From Mesostigma viride (lineage: Eukaryota; Streptophyta; Mesostigmatophyceae; Mesostigmatales; Mesostigmataceae), in NCBI GenBank assembly GCA_009746045.1, contig RPFO01001642.1, positions 293,001 through 357,000 of the forward strand: a DNA stretch of 64,000 bases, read 5' to 3'. Position numbers and translations under genes: made by a program. Shown in pieces: positions 42,856 to 52,921 of the stretch (within the stretch, counting starts at the first letter, position 1; each line of letters opens with the position of its first letter). The notes beneath the pieces are model-generated. The model was not told the origin of the DNA, made no database searches, and worked only from the letters and a program-made list of their open reading frames with translations.

Positions 42856-44944
42856 GGGAACCGGGCACACACGCATCCAGGGCACGTAGGCGTGATGTCA
42901 TGAACGAGGCACACACGACGACATACTGCAGCATTTCGTTTTCAACTGTTTTACGACTACGACATGAAATACATCTGGAAGGGTAAGGGCGAGGGCGAGG
43001 GTGAGGGCAAGGGCGAGGGCGAGGGAGAGTACTGGAGTGACTTGCCTCTGTAGTTAAGTTGGCCAAAGGGCGGTGTGAAACACCAAATTAGAATAACTCC
43101 CCCCATCACCCCCGCAGTCCGCCTCGGGACGTCAAGCCAAGAGCATTTCGAGGCTACGCGGACCAGCGTGGGGATAAGGAACGCCTTTCCTAAAGAACAG
43201 TATGGGAATGAGGCGGTGGCAACTGCCGAGAGAGCTGCTGAGATCCGGAAAAGCGCGTGGAAAAGAGGCGATGATAGAAGAGGGAGGGGGGTAAGGTGTG
43301 GGCACCAGGGTAGGAGCATGCGGGGGAGGCTCACTGTGCCTGTTTTTACGCCGAGCCCATGGTCTGATCGGTACCCTTCTATTTTTGGTGCCAACTAACC
43401 ACTATTAGCCTAATGGGCACTCTTGCCACTGCACCCTTATCACATTTTACATTTACTGCCACTGTCACCCTTATCACTGAAAGCATAAGGTGAAGTTGAC
43501 CCACAGCCCAAGCGCACACGTCCTACGACATCAGGACCTTCGCTTGCATGTCGAGCGCGATACAGCGGATGCAGCGCGTAGAACAAGCGCCCCTGCCCTG
43601 GCTCGTGGCCATCCGTAAGGGCTTATGATGCGAGGAGGGGCAGGGTGGCGCAGGTGCGTGCGTGAGGGTAGGATAACGCGCGGGGTAGCCGCCAATGCCA
43701 GGGAGCGCTTGGATTACCTTCCCGGTGTCCTCGTTCGTCTTTATGCAGCACTTGTTGCAGTCGGCCACCAATTCTGGAAGCACAACATCGCATTTTCGCA
43801 TGAACTAAGCTAGCTGCCCAGAAGTCTTGATTTCATGCAATCCCAAGCCCCTATACATTTGAGAAATGGCAGAAAAAGGCACCGTTTGGGAGCTGGTTGC
43901 TATGCCCAAACCTAATATTGAACGACATGGACAATCACGTTGCTTACCTTCATCCTGCACGTATTCGGACAACAATACGCAGTCGGAGCAACGGGACATC
44001 CCGGAAAAGCCCAACGAGGGGCAATCTATTGTGTCTGCCATACTGCTATGGCATAGCATCAGGGCAACGATGGTGACAGTGCAGCTGACTAAGGTAACCG
44101 AGGACAGCATTCTCATGGGGATAGCTTGTCTAATAAACCTCATCCTTTCAAGCAGCGCACAAAATGACCGTGCAAATACTTTTTTCCAAAGATGTTCAGT
44201 AATCCTAATTTGCAAACGTGTTACTCCATAATCCGCATAGGGTACATGTCAGAACTCTCGGAAAAAATATCAAGGAGTAGAAGTGTGGCTTTACCATTAC
44301 ACCATAGCCAACAGCATCCGGACCTGGCATTAGGCTAAGAGGCCAGCCCAACGATGAATCGACGCTAAAGCTAACAGTCGCCTAGAATAGGGAGCAGTCG
44401 CGTCGGGATCGGCCCGTCGAGCCGACAGTCGAGGTCAAGACTCGAGACGTGTCAAATACGTGTACCGTAGTGCCAAGCCCCCGATGTACCTATCCTGGCT
44501 TTGCATGCTGCATCGCTGCTCAGTGCTCGCCCATAATTCATAAGAAAGCCATGATCGCAACTAATCAAATGCGACAGACACTGGCGTCTGGCTGTAGGGT
44601 GTAGGAGTTAACGATTCTCTATTACGATTCTCTTGTACCGATGAACGTGACCAAAAAGTCCAAACTCTGTAGTCGACAATACCAGTACAGTGAAGTTACG
44701 TGCGGGGTGAGGGGTGAGGGGTGCGCGAGCCGCACTGTGCGATGCTAGGCAACAAGAATTAGCTCATTCTATTTGTGATAGTCATGACCAGTGACGCGTC
44801 ATGCAATCGCTCCATGGTCAGCATGTTTATCGCCGCGCACCGTAGAGGAAATCTATCAATTGCAGCCGGAGAAATGGATGCTCGCTGAACTGATCAATCT
44901 ACACGTGCGCGCGGCGACACGGAGGAGAAACCGTCTGACCTAAG
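42856..44944. other. intergenic, no gene recognised
   Basis: Begins with a (GAGGGC)n run at 42977-43030. Frames of 100-145 codons occur on both strands (around 42957-43394, 43523-43801 and 43805-44231), but none has a domain, and opposing frames overlap each other. The last few hundred bases presumably carry the promoter of the U-box kinase gene. Confidence 0.4.
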
Positions 44945-47900
44945 ATGCCCACCAACCTGGATCCCATGCGAGAGCTGATTTGTCCGCTCTCGCTCGACCT
45001 CATGACAGATCCTGTTATGCTCGTCGAGACAGGTGAAATATTTGAGCGGAGCGCCATACAGGGCTGGTTTGATAGGGGGAACCTGGTCGACCCCTGGACG
45101 AGGCAGCCATTATCGAGCACGCAATTGGTTCCCGTGCGTCTCCTGCGCCGGCTCACCGAAGACTGGATCGCTCGGCAACAGCAGCAGGAGCGGCTGGAAC
45201 AAGAGCAAGAGCACGCTAGGGAATTGCTGGGTACCGCAGAGGACAGCAGCATGATGTTTATACCCCCCGATCGGCTCACACTGGGCAGAGAGATCGGGAG
45301 CGGGGGGATGGGTACCGTGAGAGTCGCGACGCTGCACCCTTCGGAGAAAGAGGTCGCCGTCAAACTGCTGCCCGTGCAATCCTTGACCGAGGACACCTCC
45401 GCCGCGTTCCGGCGCGAGGTCAAGGTGCTCCAGCGCGGCTCCCTCTTCTGCCACAACGTGTGCCGCTTCCTGGGCGTGACGAAAATAGACAACAACCTGG
45501 GCATCGTCATGTCCAAGTACGAGCAGTCCCTGGACGACGCCATCAAGCAGGCGAGGGAATCCACCGTACCCGGCAGCTCTGGCGGGCTGCCGTACCCTCG
45601 GCTGCTCTTGCTCGCCCAAGACATCTGTCTGGCGATGGCCGACCTGCACCAGCAGCACATCATCGTCCAGGACCTCAAGCCGGCCAATGTATTAATAGAT
45701 GCCTACGGCCGCGCGGTCGTGGCGGACTTCGGCATATCAGTGGTCGTCGACAACACACTGTCCATGCGTAAGGCCGCCAGCATCGTGGGCTCGGTCAACT
45801 ACATGGCCCCAGAGCAGCACGACCCCGACGAGGGCTCCGGCGTGACAATGAAAGCGGACGCGTGGGCGTTCGGGTGCCTGCTTGTCGCGATGGCGACGGG
45901 GCAGGCGCCCTGGGAAGGGCTCCAGATGCGCCAGGTCATCACCAACGTGCTCGTGAGGAGGCAGGCGCCCGCTATCCCAGCGTCGCTGCCGCAAGGCCTC
46001 CAGGCCATGCTCCAGGCTTGCTTCTGTTTCGACCCGAGCGGCCGCCCCTCGTTTGACGAGATGCTGGGCGTGCTGCGGGGCGCGTGGGGCCACCACCAGC
46101 GGCAGCAGGAGCAGCCGCCGCCGCAAGGGGATGGCACGCCTGGGGTTGGGACGTCCGCGGGGCACCTGGGAGGATCATCGGTGAGTGCAAGGCAGCTGTA
46201 CTAGCGCCGGTCCAAGCTATAAGATCCATTAAGAAAGGAAACTGACTAAAAATACTGGGAGGATCATCGGTGAGTGCAAGGCAGCTGTACTAGCGCCGGT
46301 CCGAGCTATAAGATCCATCAAGAAAGGAAATTGACTAAAAATACTGGGAGGGTCATCGGTGAGTGCAAGGCAGCTGTAATAGCGCCGGTCCAAGCTATAA
46401 GATCCATTAAGAAAGGAAACTGACTAAAAATACTGGGAGGGTCATCGGTGAGTGCAAGGCAGCTGTAATAGCGCCGGTCCAAGCTATAAGATCCATTAAC
46501 CCATACCCCGTGCAGCCATTTTTGACACTTTCAGACCCCTAAAATTGCCAAAAATCATAACTCATAGACCACAACTCCAAATACCCTCAACCCAGGTGCC
46601 AAGAATATCTACACTTCAAGGGCTTTTAGAATCTCTAATAATATCATGGTTCCAATGAGTGGTTTGCAAGATATTCACAGTCAAAGTTGGACAAAAGGCG
46701 AACTTTTTCGAGCAAAAAAAAGTTGACCCCCCCCTAACTTCCCAGGGAGGGTAGGGAACCTCAATACCAACATTGGGCAACTTAGTTGGATAGTCCAATG
46801 GTGGTTTCCTTGGGTCAGACCGCACGGATAGCCCATCGGACCTATATAATATGCTCACTTACGTGTGTGGGTTACGCGCGCGTAAGCAGCCATTTATGCC
46901 AGGCAATGTGTTTATGCATTATAAACAGCCACAATAGACTTCCAAAGGTGCTGGGATACAAAGAAGTTGCTAAACCTGCACTGACAGGATGGTATCCCCC
47001 AAAGAAACACCATAAACTGAGCAGATATGGGGCTAATGCCGCTCATACAGCAGGCATTGAAACCTGCTGCAAGTGGCATGGTATACTACTCAAACAAAGA
47101 TGTGTAAACGACAGATTCCCGTGCAGACGACATGCAAAAACGTTGCCGAACCTGGCTTGATGACGACCTTACCGGATTCCGCGGGCAGGCACCCTCATAT
47201 CTCACACATACTAATGCTCTACAGGCATAGGCCGCCATAGCCGCATCATGCATGCATCCGCCATGATGACTACGCCGATATTCCGTGCACAAATGACCAG
47301 TAAACGCGTCCGCAATCCCAGCAAACGCTGCAGCGGATGTCCCGTACCAAACCTGGATGCTCGGGCTGGCGCAGACTGCCCGGCCATAAGGAGAAAAACG
47401 AAATATAGTAAGCTACCACTCATCCGTCACTAGCAACCAAGAAGGCAGTATTTTCCTACCTGTATTTTCCCAATCCTAAAGATCTGGCCATGCCTGACCG
47501 AAGAAAAACACGCACCGTCATTCTGAGCAACATTCTGAACCGTTTCATGCCGCGAGGCGCAAAATTTCCATGATAACGGCTCGTTGACAGCCATATCTCG
47601 CTATACGCGCGCGCGAGTGAAAATTTCCCGCCAAAGTCACGTGATACTTTCTCAATGCACGTTGTAATTACCAGGCTATGGCGTATATACCCCCCAAACC
47701 TATGCATCACCTTCGTCCCTAAGTGTTCCCAGACCCACCGGACCACTGACATCCGTACCGGGTGGCGCGGCGCTCGCGTAAGATTTTGCCACGTGGCGGG
47801 GGGTGCAAGTGTATCCAAATGGATACACTTCACGGGGTATGGGTTAAGAAAGGAAACTGACTAAAAATACTGGGAGGGTCATCGGTGAGTGCAAGGCAGC

Positions 47901-50837
47901 TGTAATAGCGCCGGTCCAAGCTATAAGATCCATTAAGAAAGGAAACTGACTAAAAATACTGGGAGGGTCATCGGTGAGTGCAAGGCAGGCACCAACGTAC
48001 TTCGCTTAGTAACGTTGTGCGGTACGGGGCTCGGTGGTATGGTTGTAAGGGTGCACAGCAAACGGTGGATGTGTATATGGTTGTAAGGGTGCACAGCAAA
48101 CGGTGGATGTGTATATGGTTGCAAGGGTGCACAGCAAACGGTGGATGTGTATATGGTTGCAAGGGTGCACAGCAAACGGTGGATGTGTATATGGTTGTAA
48201 GGGTGCACAGCAAACGGTGGATGTGTATATGGTTGTAAGGGTGCACAGCAAACGGTGGATGTGTATATGGTTGCAAGGGTGCACATCAAACGGTGGATGT
48301 GTATATGGTTGCAAGGGTGCACATCAAACGGTGGATGTGTATATGGTTGCAAGAGTGCACAGCAAACGGTGGATGTGTATATGGTTGTAAGGGTGCACAG
48401 TAAACGGTGGATGTGTATATGGTTGTAAGGGTGCACAGCAAACGGTGGATGTGTATATGGTTGTAAGGGTGCACAGCAAACGGTGGATATGTATATGGTT
48501 GCAAGGGTGCACAGCAAACGGTGGATGTGTATATGGTTGTAAGGGTGCACAGCAAACGGTGGATGTGTATATGGTTGCAAGGGTGCACATCAAACGGTGG
48601 ATGTGTATATGGTTGCAAGGGTGCACAGCAAACGGTGGATGTGTATATGGTTGCAAGGGTGCACATCAAACGGTGGATGTGTATATGGTTGCAAGGGTGC
48701 ACAGCAAACGGTGGATGTGTATATGGTTGTAAGGGTGCACAGTAAACGGTGGATGTGTATATGGTTGTAAGGGTGCACAGTAAACGGTGGATGTGTATAT
48801 GGTTGTAAGGGTGCACAGCAAACGGTTGACATATATATGGTTGTAAGGGTGCACAGCAAACGGTGGATATGTATATGGTTGTAAGGGTGCACAGCAAACG
48901 GTGGACATACATACCCCAGCCGCGATCCTGGTTGGATGCATGCAGAGTAGCCGGGCTGTTGGGGGGGGGGGGGGGGAGTGCATGAACTAATGGGAAGGAT
49001 TAACGTAAGGGTTAAGGATTAACTGAAAGGGTCAAGGATTAACTTAAAGGGTCAAGGATTAACTTAAAGGGTCAAGGATTAACTTAAGGGTCAAGGATTA
49101 ACTTACAGGATTAAGCTAAGCAGTGTTGGGAACAGCTGTTAACTTAAGGGACCAGTGTGGGAAACAGCTGTTGACGTTAAGGGACGCGATGTGCGTAACG
49201 GAGATTATTCATGTGGGCGTGTGCATGTGCTTGTGTGTGAGCATGTATGGGCAGGTTATCGGGCGGGGGGCATGTGCATGTGCATCTGCTTGTGTGAGTG
49301 CATGGGCATGGGTGTGGTTGTGGGTTATAGTTTTTAGTTAATTCTGTAAACAAGGGGCGGGGGGGCGTCCAAATGCCTGTGTGCGTGGACGGGCTTGGGC
49401 GTGGCTATGGATCAGTGGGGTTGTGTGCGGGGGTGGAGACGGGGCCAGGGAAAAGCATGTGGGGGGGCATTAACCTTGGGAGCATGAGCCCGGGTGTGTT
49501 TGTCTAGAGTTTAAAAAGGGCAAGGGTAAGCATGATATGCTTTATGTTTCCCAGGTCCTTTCCACGATACTTTTCTAGAATAGATAATTGTTCTAGTCCC
49601 GCAAATGTCTGGATGGCATGATGCCACACTTGGCTTTTCGGCTTGAGATTTCTCTCTGTCTATCACTATCTCATGCAATTGCTCTCACCTATTGCTTTAC
49701 TTTTATTAACACCATCCTGGTTGCGGCATCCTTGTTGTGACATTTCCAAATGCATGTTGAAAACATTTTTTGCGCACCTGGCTTTGAACGGTCCTTGAGC
49801 AGTTTTCAACTGTCCTTGAACTTTTGGTGGTGTTTTCGGCACCATGTTACTCAGCCTGTAGCGATAAATAAAGTGCCGGATTTATTCCGCTTATCTTTTA
49901 TTTATCGGTACCTTATTTAACTTTATCGAGCGTGCCCCGTGTTTCGCTGCAGACGAGCCAAGCAGCGCTGCAAGGCGTGGGATTCAGCGCTGTGGCGCCG
50001 ACGTCGCTGGACACCCAGCTGCGGCTGCAAGTGGAGATCGCGGCCGCGTTTGCCGACAAGCACGCCGAGATGGAACGGCTGCGGCGACAGCTGGAGCGGG
50101 AAATAGAACTACGACAGAGGCTGGAGGGGGAGGTGGCCGCGATGGAGCAGGTGGTGGCGCGGGAGGCAGACGCAAGGAGAAAGCTGGAGGGGGAGCTGTC
50201 GGCGGCCTTGAAGCAATCGCCTGGTAAGGCTCGTGATGACGAGGGTGATGAGAAGATGAAGGCTGTGAAGGAGTGGATGAAGAGCTACAAGTGTTGTGCG
50301 ATCGCAAACCCCAAGGTATCCACGGCCCTGCACACCGCAGCAAAGGTAGGGCGGGTGGACGTGGTGGCGCACTTGGTGCAAACGGGCATGGATGTCAACG
50401 TGGAAGATGCAGCTGGCGCCACACCGTTGTACGCCGCACTTGAGAGTCGCCAATTTGAGACTATCAAATATTTGGCGCGTGCAGGTGCAAGCATCAACGC
50501 TGCTGTCAGTGGTCCTGGAAAGGGCATGACACCTCTCGTTCTGGCTGTCAGGAGTCGCTCCCTGGAAAGTGTGCAGTGCTTAGTTAATGCAAGGGCCAAC
50601 GTGAATATGAGAGGTCCGGTGAGTAGAACCTGCCCTGCGAGTGTGTCACCACTTTGGGAGGCAGTCATAACAGGAAATCTGGACATTGTGAAATGCCTAG
50701 TAAACGCAGGGGCCAGGCTAGGGAAATGTGAGTGCAGCATGGATAGTGATGGTCATAGTCCTTTGGATCCTAGTGCTAAAGTTCGTCCAGAAATGCGGCA
50801 ATATTTCGCAAGCCTGACATCAAGCATCTGGAGTTGA
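44945..50837 (+). CDS. U-box / protein kinase / coiled-coil / ankyrin protein (two exons)
   Basis: Exon 1, 44945-46180 (412 residues): U-box at 9-74 (ELICPLSLDLMTDPVMLVET), a Gln/Glu-rich linker helix at 78-95, then a TKL-like kinase at ~110-380 with glycine loop GSGGMGTV, VAVK lysine K140, DFG at 261-263 and APE. The catalytic-loop Asp (D243) is kept, but HRD is VQD. Exon 2, 49953-50837 (294 residues): coiled coil, then four ankyrin units starting TALHTAAKVGRVDVVAHLV. Join TCG|GTGAGT ... CTGCAG|ACG is phase 0, total 706 residues. If unspliced, exon 1 reads seven more codons (VSARQLY) to a TAG at 46201, a 419-residue kinase. Likely a ubiquitin-linked signalling protein in which ankyrins select partners. 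Each exon is secure; the fusion is inference. Confidence 0.65.
46171..46499 (+). repeat. 89-bp tandem repeat overlapping the exon 1 splice donor
   Basis: Units are exactly 89 bp, judged by the GTGAGTGCAAGG word at 46181, 46270, 46359 and 46448, with two more at 47885 and 47974 beyond the inserted element. The first unit includes the end of exon 1, its donor, and the TAG that would end the unspliced reading. In units three onward TACTAG is TAATAG. Each unit thus copies a donor consensus and a stop. Confidence 0.9.
46496..46499. repeat. TTAA target duplication, left
   Basis: TTAA at 46496-46499 and 47844-47847 flank the piggyBac-like element. Each 89-bp unit naturally contains this TTAA, which was the target. 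Confidence 0.85.
46500..47843. mobile_element. piggyBac-like non-autonomous element, 1344 bp
   Basis: Flanked by TTAA on both sides, with perfect 13-bp terminal inverted repeats CCCATACCCCGTG and CACGGGGTATGGG. A subterminal near-palindrome, AAGTGTATCC..GGATACACTT, lies just inside the right end at 47807-47830. TTAA target and C-rich ends are the hallmark of piggyBac. Spacing of the interrupted 89-bp repeat confirms the limits: 47885 minus 46448 is 1437, which equals 89 + 1344 + 4. Two frames of ~125 codons inside (46786-47160 plus, 47456-47833 minus) show no transposase motifs, so it would depend on a transposase elsewhere. Confidence 0.85.
47844..48000 (+). repeat. 89-bp repeat, units to the right of the insertion
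   Basis: Continuation of the same array, with donor words at 47885 and 47974. The last unit is broken off near 47988, where the sequence runs into GGCACCAACGTACTTCGC. Confidence 0.85.
48043..48908. repeat. minisatellite 3, 38-bp unit
   Basis: About 23 units of CAAGGGTGCACAGCAAACGG plus TGGATGTGTATATGGTTG, with few variants (CAGTAAAC, CACATCAAAC, GTAAGGG). It lies in the intron between the kinase and ankyrin exons. Open frames on either strand are by-products. Confidence 0.95.
48959..49110. repeat. poly-G run and 20-bp tandem repeat
   Basis: A G homopolymer of about 17 at 48960-48976. Then about five units of AAGGATTAACTTAAAGGGTC at about 49000-49105, the last units losing an A or two. Confidence 0.8.
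49111..49952 (+). other. 3' part of the kinase-ankyrin intron
   Basis: No repeat array. GTGTGCATGTGC-type text at 49205-49320. A TTTATTTATCGGTACCTTATTTAACTTTATC stretch before the acceptor GTTTCGCTGCAG is pyrimidine- and AT-rich as expected for a 3' splice site. Confidence 0.5.
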
Positions 50838-51330
50838 ACAGCAGTGTGCCATGTAAGTCAGTACTGAGATTACGGGAGTTTGGCGGGTGCATACATGCGT
50901 TGCACCCCGACCATCATCTGCATGCCGACAGCGCAGGCGCACTTATCTAAAAGTGCACCTAAGATAGCGTGAAATGGGAAGCTTGCCATGAGGCTTACAG
51001 TGGCATTTTATGGAAGGAAAACGGGTCCCAAGGCAGCAGTGGCGGGACAGCGACCGTGGTCGTGCGGGTCTCGACATGGTTGCCCGTTGGACCGGGGCAG
51101 CCCAGCAACTGGCGTATGGCACAAAGTTTCCCTGATAAAGTCACATGGCGTCGCAAGGCAACCCCTGCAAGGGGTTGCTTTCCTTATGTGTCTTCAAAGT
51201 GCTGGATTTCAACAGAGTCCAGCGGACTCGTGCATGGAGAGCGAGGCATGTTGGAAGTGCCAAATGCCGGCACTTGGCACATTAACTTTGAAGTTCATGG
51301 CTGAGACCATTTTGTAAGTTGTGCAAACTA
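50838..51330. other. 3' of the ankyrin exon, no gene recognised
   Basis: Presumed 3' UTR and spacer. Overlapping frames of ~110 codons on the plus strand (50969-51317) have no recognised domain. Confidence 0.4.
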
Positions 51331-51778
51331 CACCGTCCGCATTGTTAATTTTAATCATAAACTTTTATTATTTTAGTACACCACCTGAAAACGCTAAATA
51401 AAACAAGAAAAATGTAAATAATTAATTCCCGAGTGTACTTCCCTTTTGTTTTTCCAGCTACCAAACAAACAAAGAAAGTGTAAATAAATATTCTTTGACT
51501 GCAAAAAGCGCTTCTTTCGCGGTGAAAAACAAAGAATTATTAAATCTTTAGCTGACAAATGTGCTCTTACTGGCAGTGCTGCCGGCTGGGTTATACCAAA
51601 TAAACAAAGAATTTTTACATTGCGCAGCCAGTTCAACGGTTGTACGGTAACCAAACAAACAAACTAATAATTCATTAATTGGGCGGGCACAGTGGCACTT
51701 GCAACCAATAAAACGCTATTGTCTGATTCCGAAGGGCCTTTCGGCTTAACCGAATTAAAATTAACAATGCGGACGGTT
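51331..51778. mobile_element. 448-bp MITE with TA target, Tc1/mariner-like
   Basis: Terminal inverted repeats: ACCGTCCGCATTGTTAATTT at 51332 on the left and its inverse AAATTAACAATGCGGACGGT ending at 51777 on the right, identical over about 24 bases. TA dinucleotides flank at 51329-51330 and 51779-51780. The interior is AT-rich and non-coding. TA target use fits the Tc1/mariner superfamily; no transposase is present. Confidence 0.75.
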
Positions 51779-51886
51779 TATGCCCTGGGTTCCAAGGATG
51801 TGATCGGGCAGGTAGTAAATGAGATTGGAAAGGCATCAGCGTGACTTGATTTTGTTGATTTAATTTATTTGCAGAACAGCTTACAG

Positions 51887-52236
51887 GAATTGAATTGAAT
51901 TGAATTGAATTGTAACATAACTCCGTTGGGAGTATATGTAGCACATAGCCCGTGAGAGGGGGGCATATGGCCTATCATACATCCTAAGCTACTTCCTGCA
52001 AGGGTGGGGATGTAAAGGACCCTTGCTCTAGGTGCACCAGGGCACGTGCATCCCCATGATCTTCAAGCTATGCCCAGCGAAGGGGGGAGCCTGTCATGGG
52101 GGGGAAGATCAGCATAGCTATACAAAGGCTAAAGCGGGGCTCTCAGCAGAGAGTTACTCCCTGCATGGGCACAACATAACTAAATAAAGCTAGGCATCAT
52201 CTGGAGTGTGGCTCATCATAGGCACACATGTACATG
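51887..52236 (-). mobile_element. ORF1-only retroelement, copy C (3' end only)
   Basis: Minus-strand 5'-truncated copy with a (GAATT)n tail at 51887-51912, matching the 3' regions of copies A and B from ACTCCGTTGGGAGT on. It keeps the empty site TCAAGCTAT (52063-52071) that is interrupted in copy A. The similarity stops at TGTACATG near 52236. Confidence 0.8.
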
Positions 52237-52317
52237 ATTAAGGGGACTCGCACGTCCAAAAGCCTGAAAAACTGACTTTAATGAATTTCAGTTCCAATGC
52301 ACTCGGGAACCATCTAG

Positions 52318-52322
52318 TGATG
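52318..52322. repeat. target-site duplication TGATG, left
   Basis: TGATG directly before the LTR at 52323 and again directly after the other LTR at 60170-60174: a perfect 5-bp duplication as made by Ty3/Ty1-type integrases. Confidence 0.9.
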
Positions 52323-52905
52323 TGTTACGCCCAGGCTCTACTCGATCCCAAACCCCGCGCCTAACCTTACCTAAACTAGTGAGGGACCTAGTGATGAGGA
52401 GCTATGTTGTGGAAAGACCTGGGACGTGACGACTCTGTTCTCAATGCATTCTATTATTATACGCCATACACCGAATAAAACCAGGGTACTACGAAGGAAA
52501 CAATACTACACTGCCATGACCCTAGCTAATATGTGTTAATTCATAACACACGCCGGGTGCCATTCACGAAGGACAACTGCTGCATAAATGATCGCCGACA
52601 GGCGTGTATGCTCGGGCCGACATCGACCCTCGCCTACAGGACCAACGCACGTCCACAAGGTTCACACGCAGGATAAAAGGACCACTACTAAAGTACGCAG
52701 CGCGGCGCGACTGCACCGAACCACCATACTCTGATTCGAACCACCATACTGTACAATTGCCACGTCACAAGGCCCGGTACCGACCGGCCAAAAGGTCCTA
52801 ACTACACGTAAGCCTAGGAAAGTCAGCGAACTGTTCCGGAATGGCTGAGGCAACAAAGGACCTAATTTACGTCCGTAACAACAACAAAAGTTACGCGACG
52901 TAACA
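52323..52905 (-). repeat. 3' LTR (583 bp)
   Basis: Runs TGTTACGCCC...CGTAACA; TG...CA ends on both strands. Identical by eye to the other LTR except for four bases (TGTA) absent near 52508. Confidence 0.95.
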
Positions 52906-52921
52906 CCTCCCCCCCACAAAG
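52906..52921 (-). promoter_or_regulatory. polypurine tract
   Basis: On the minus strand, TTTGTGGGGGGGAGG abuts the 3' LTR. This is the expected place and composition for the plus-strand primer. Confidence 0.8.

Noticed and set aside
39779..43066. Frames of 600-1095 codons on both strands
   Set aside because: They are translations of minisatellite 2, which is open in all six frames. No start context, domain or splice support.
46786..47833. Transposase in the piggyBac-like element
   Set aside because: Two frames of ~125 codons were read on both strands; neither has the Asp residues or Cys-rich end of piggyBac transposases.
36000..48910. CRISPR array
   Set aside because: Regular 37-38 bp units might recall CRISPR, but there are no unique spacers between repeats, and the context is a eukaryotic genome.
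47933..48983. Frames of 100-215 codons over the 38-bp repeat
   Set aside because: Products of minisatellite 3 within the kinase-ankyrin intron.
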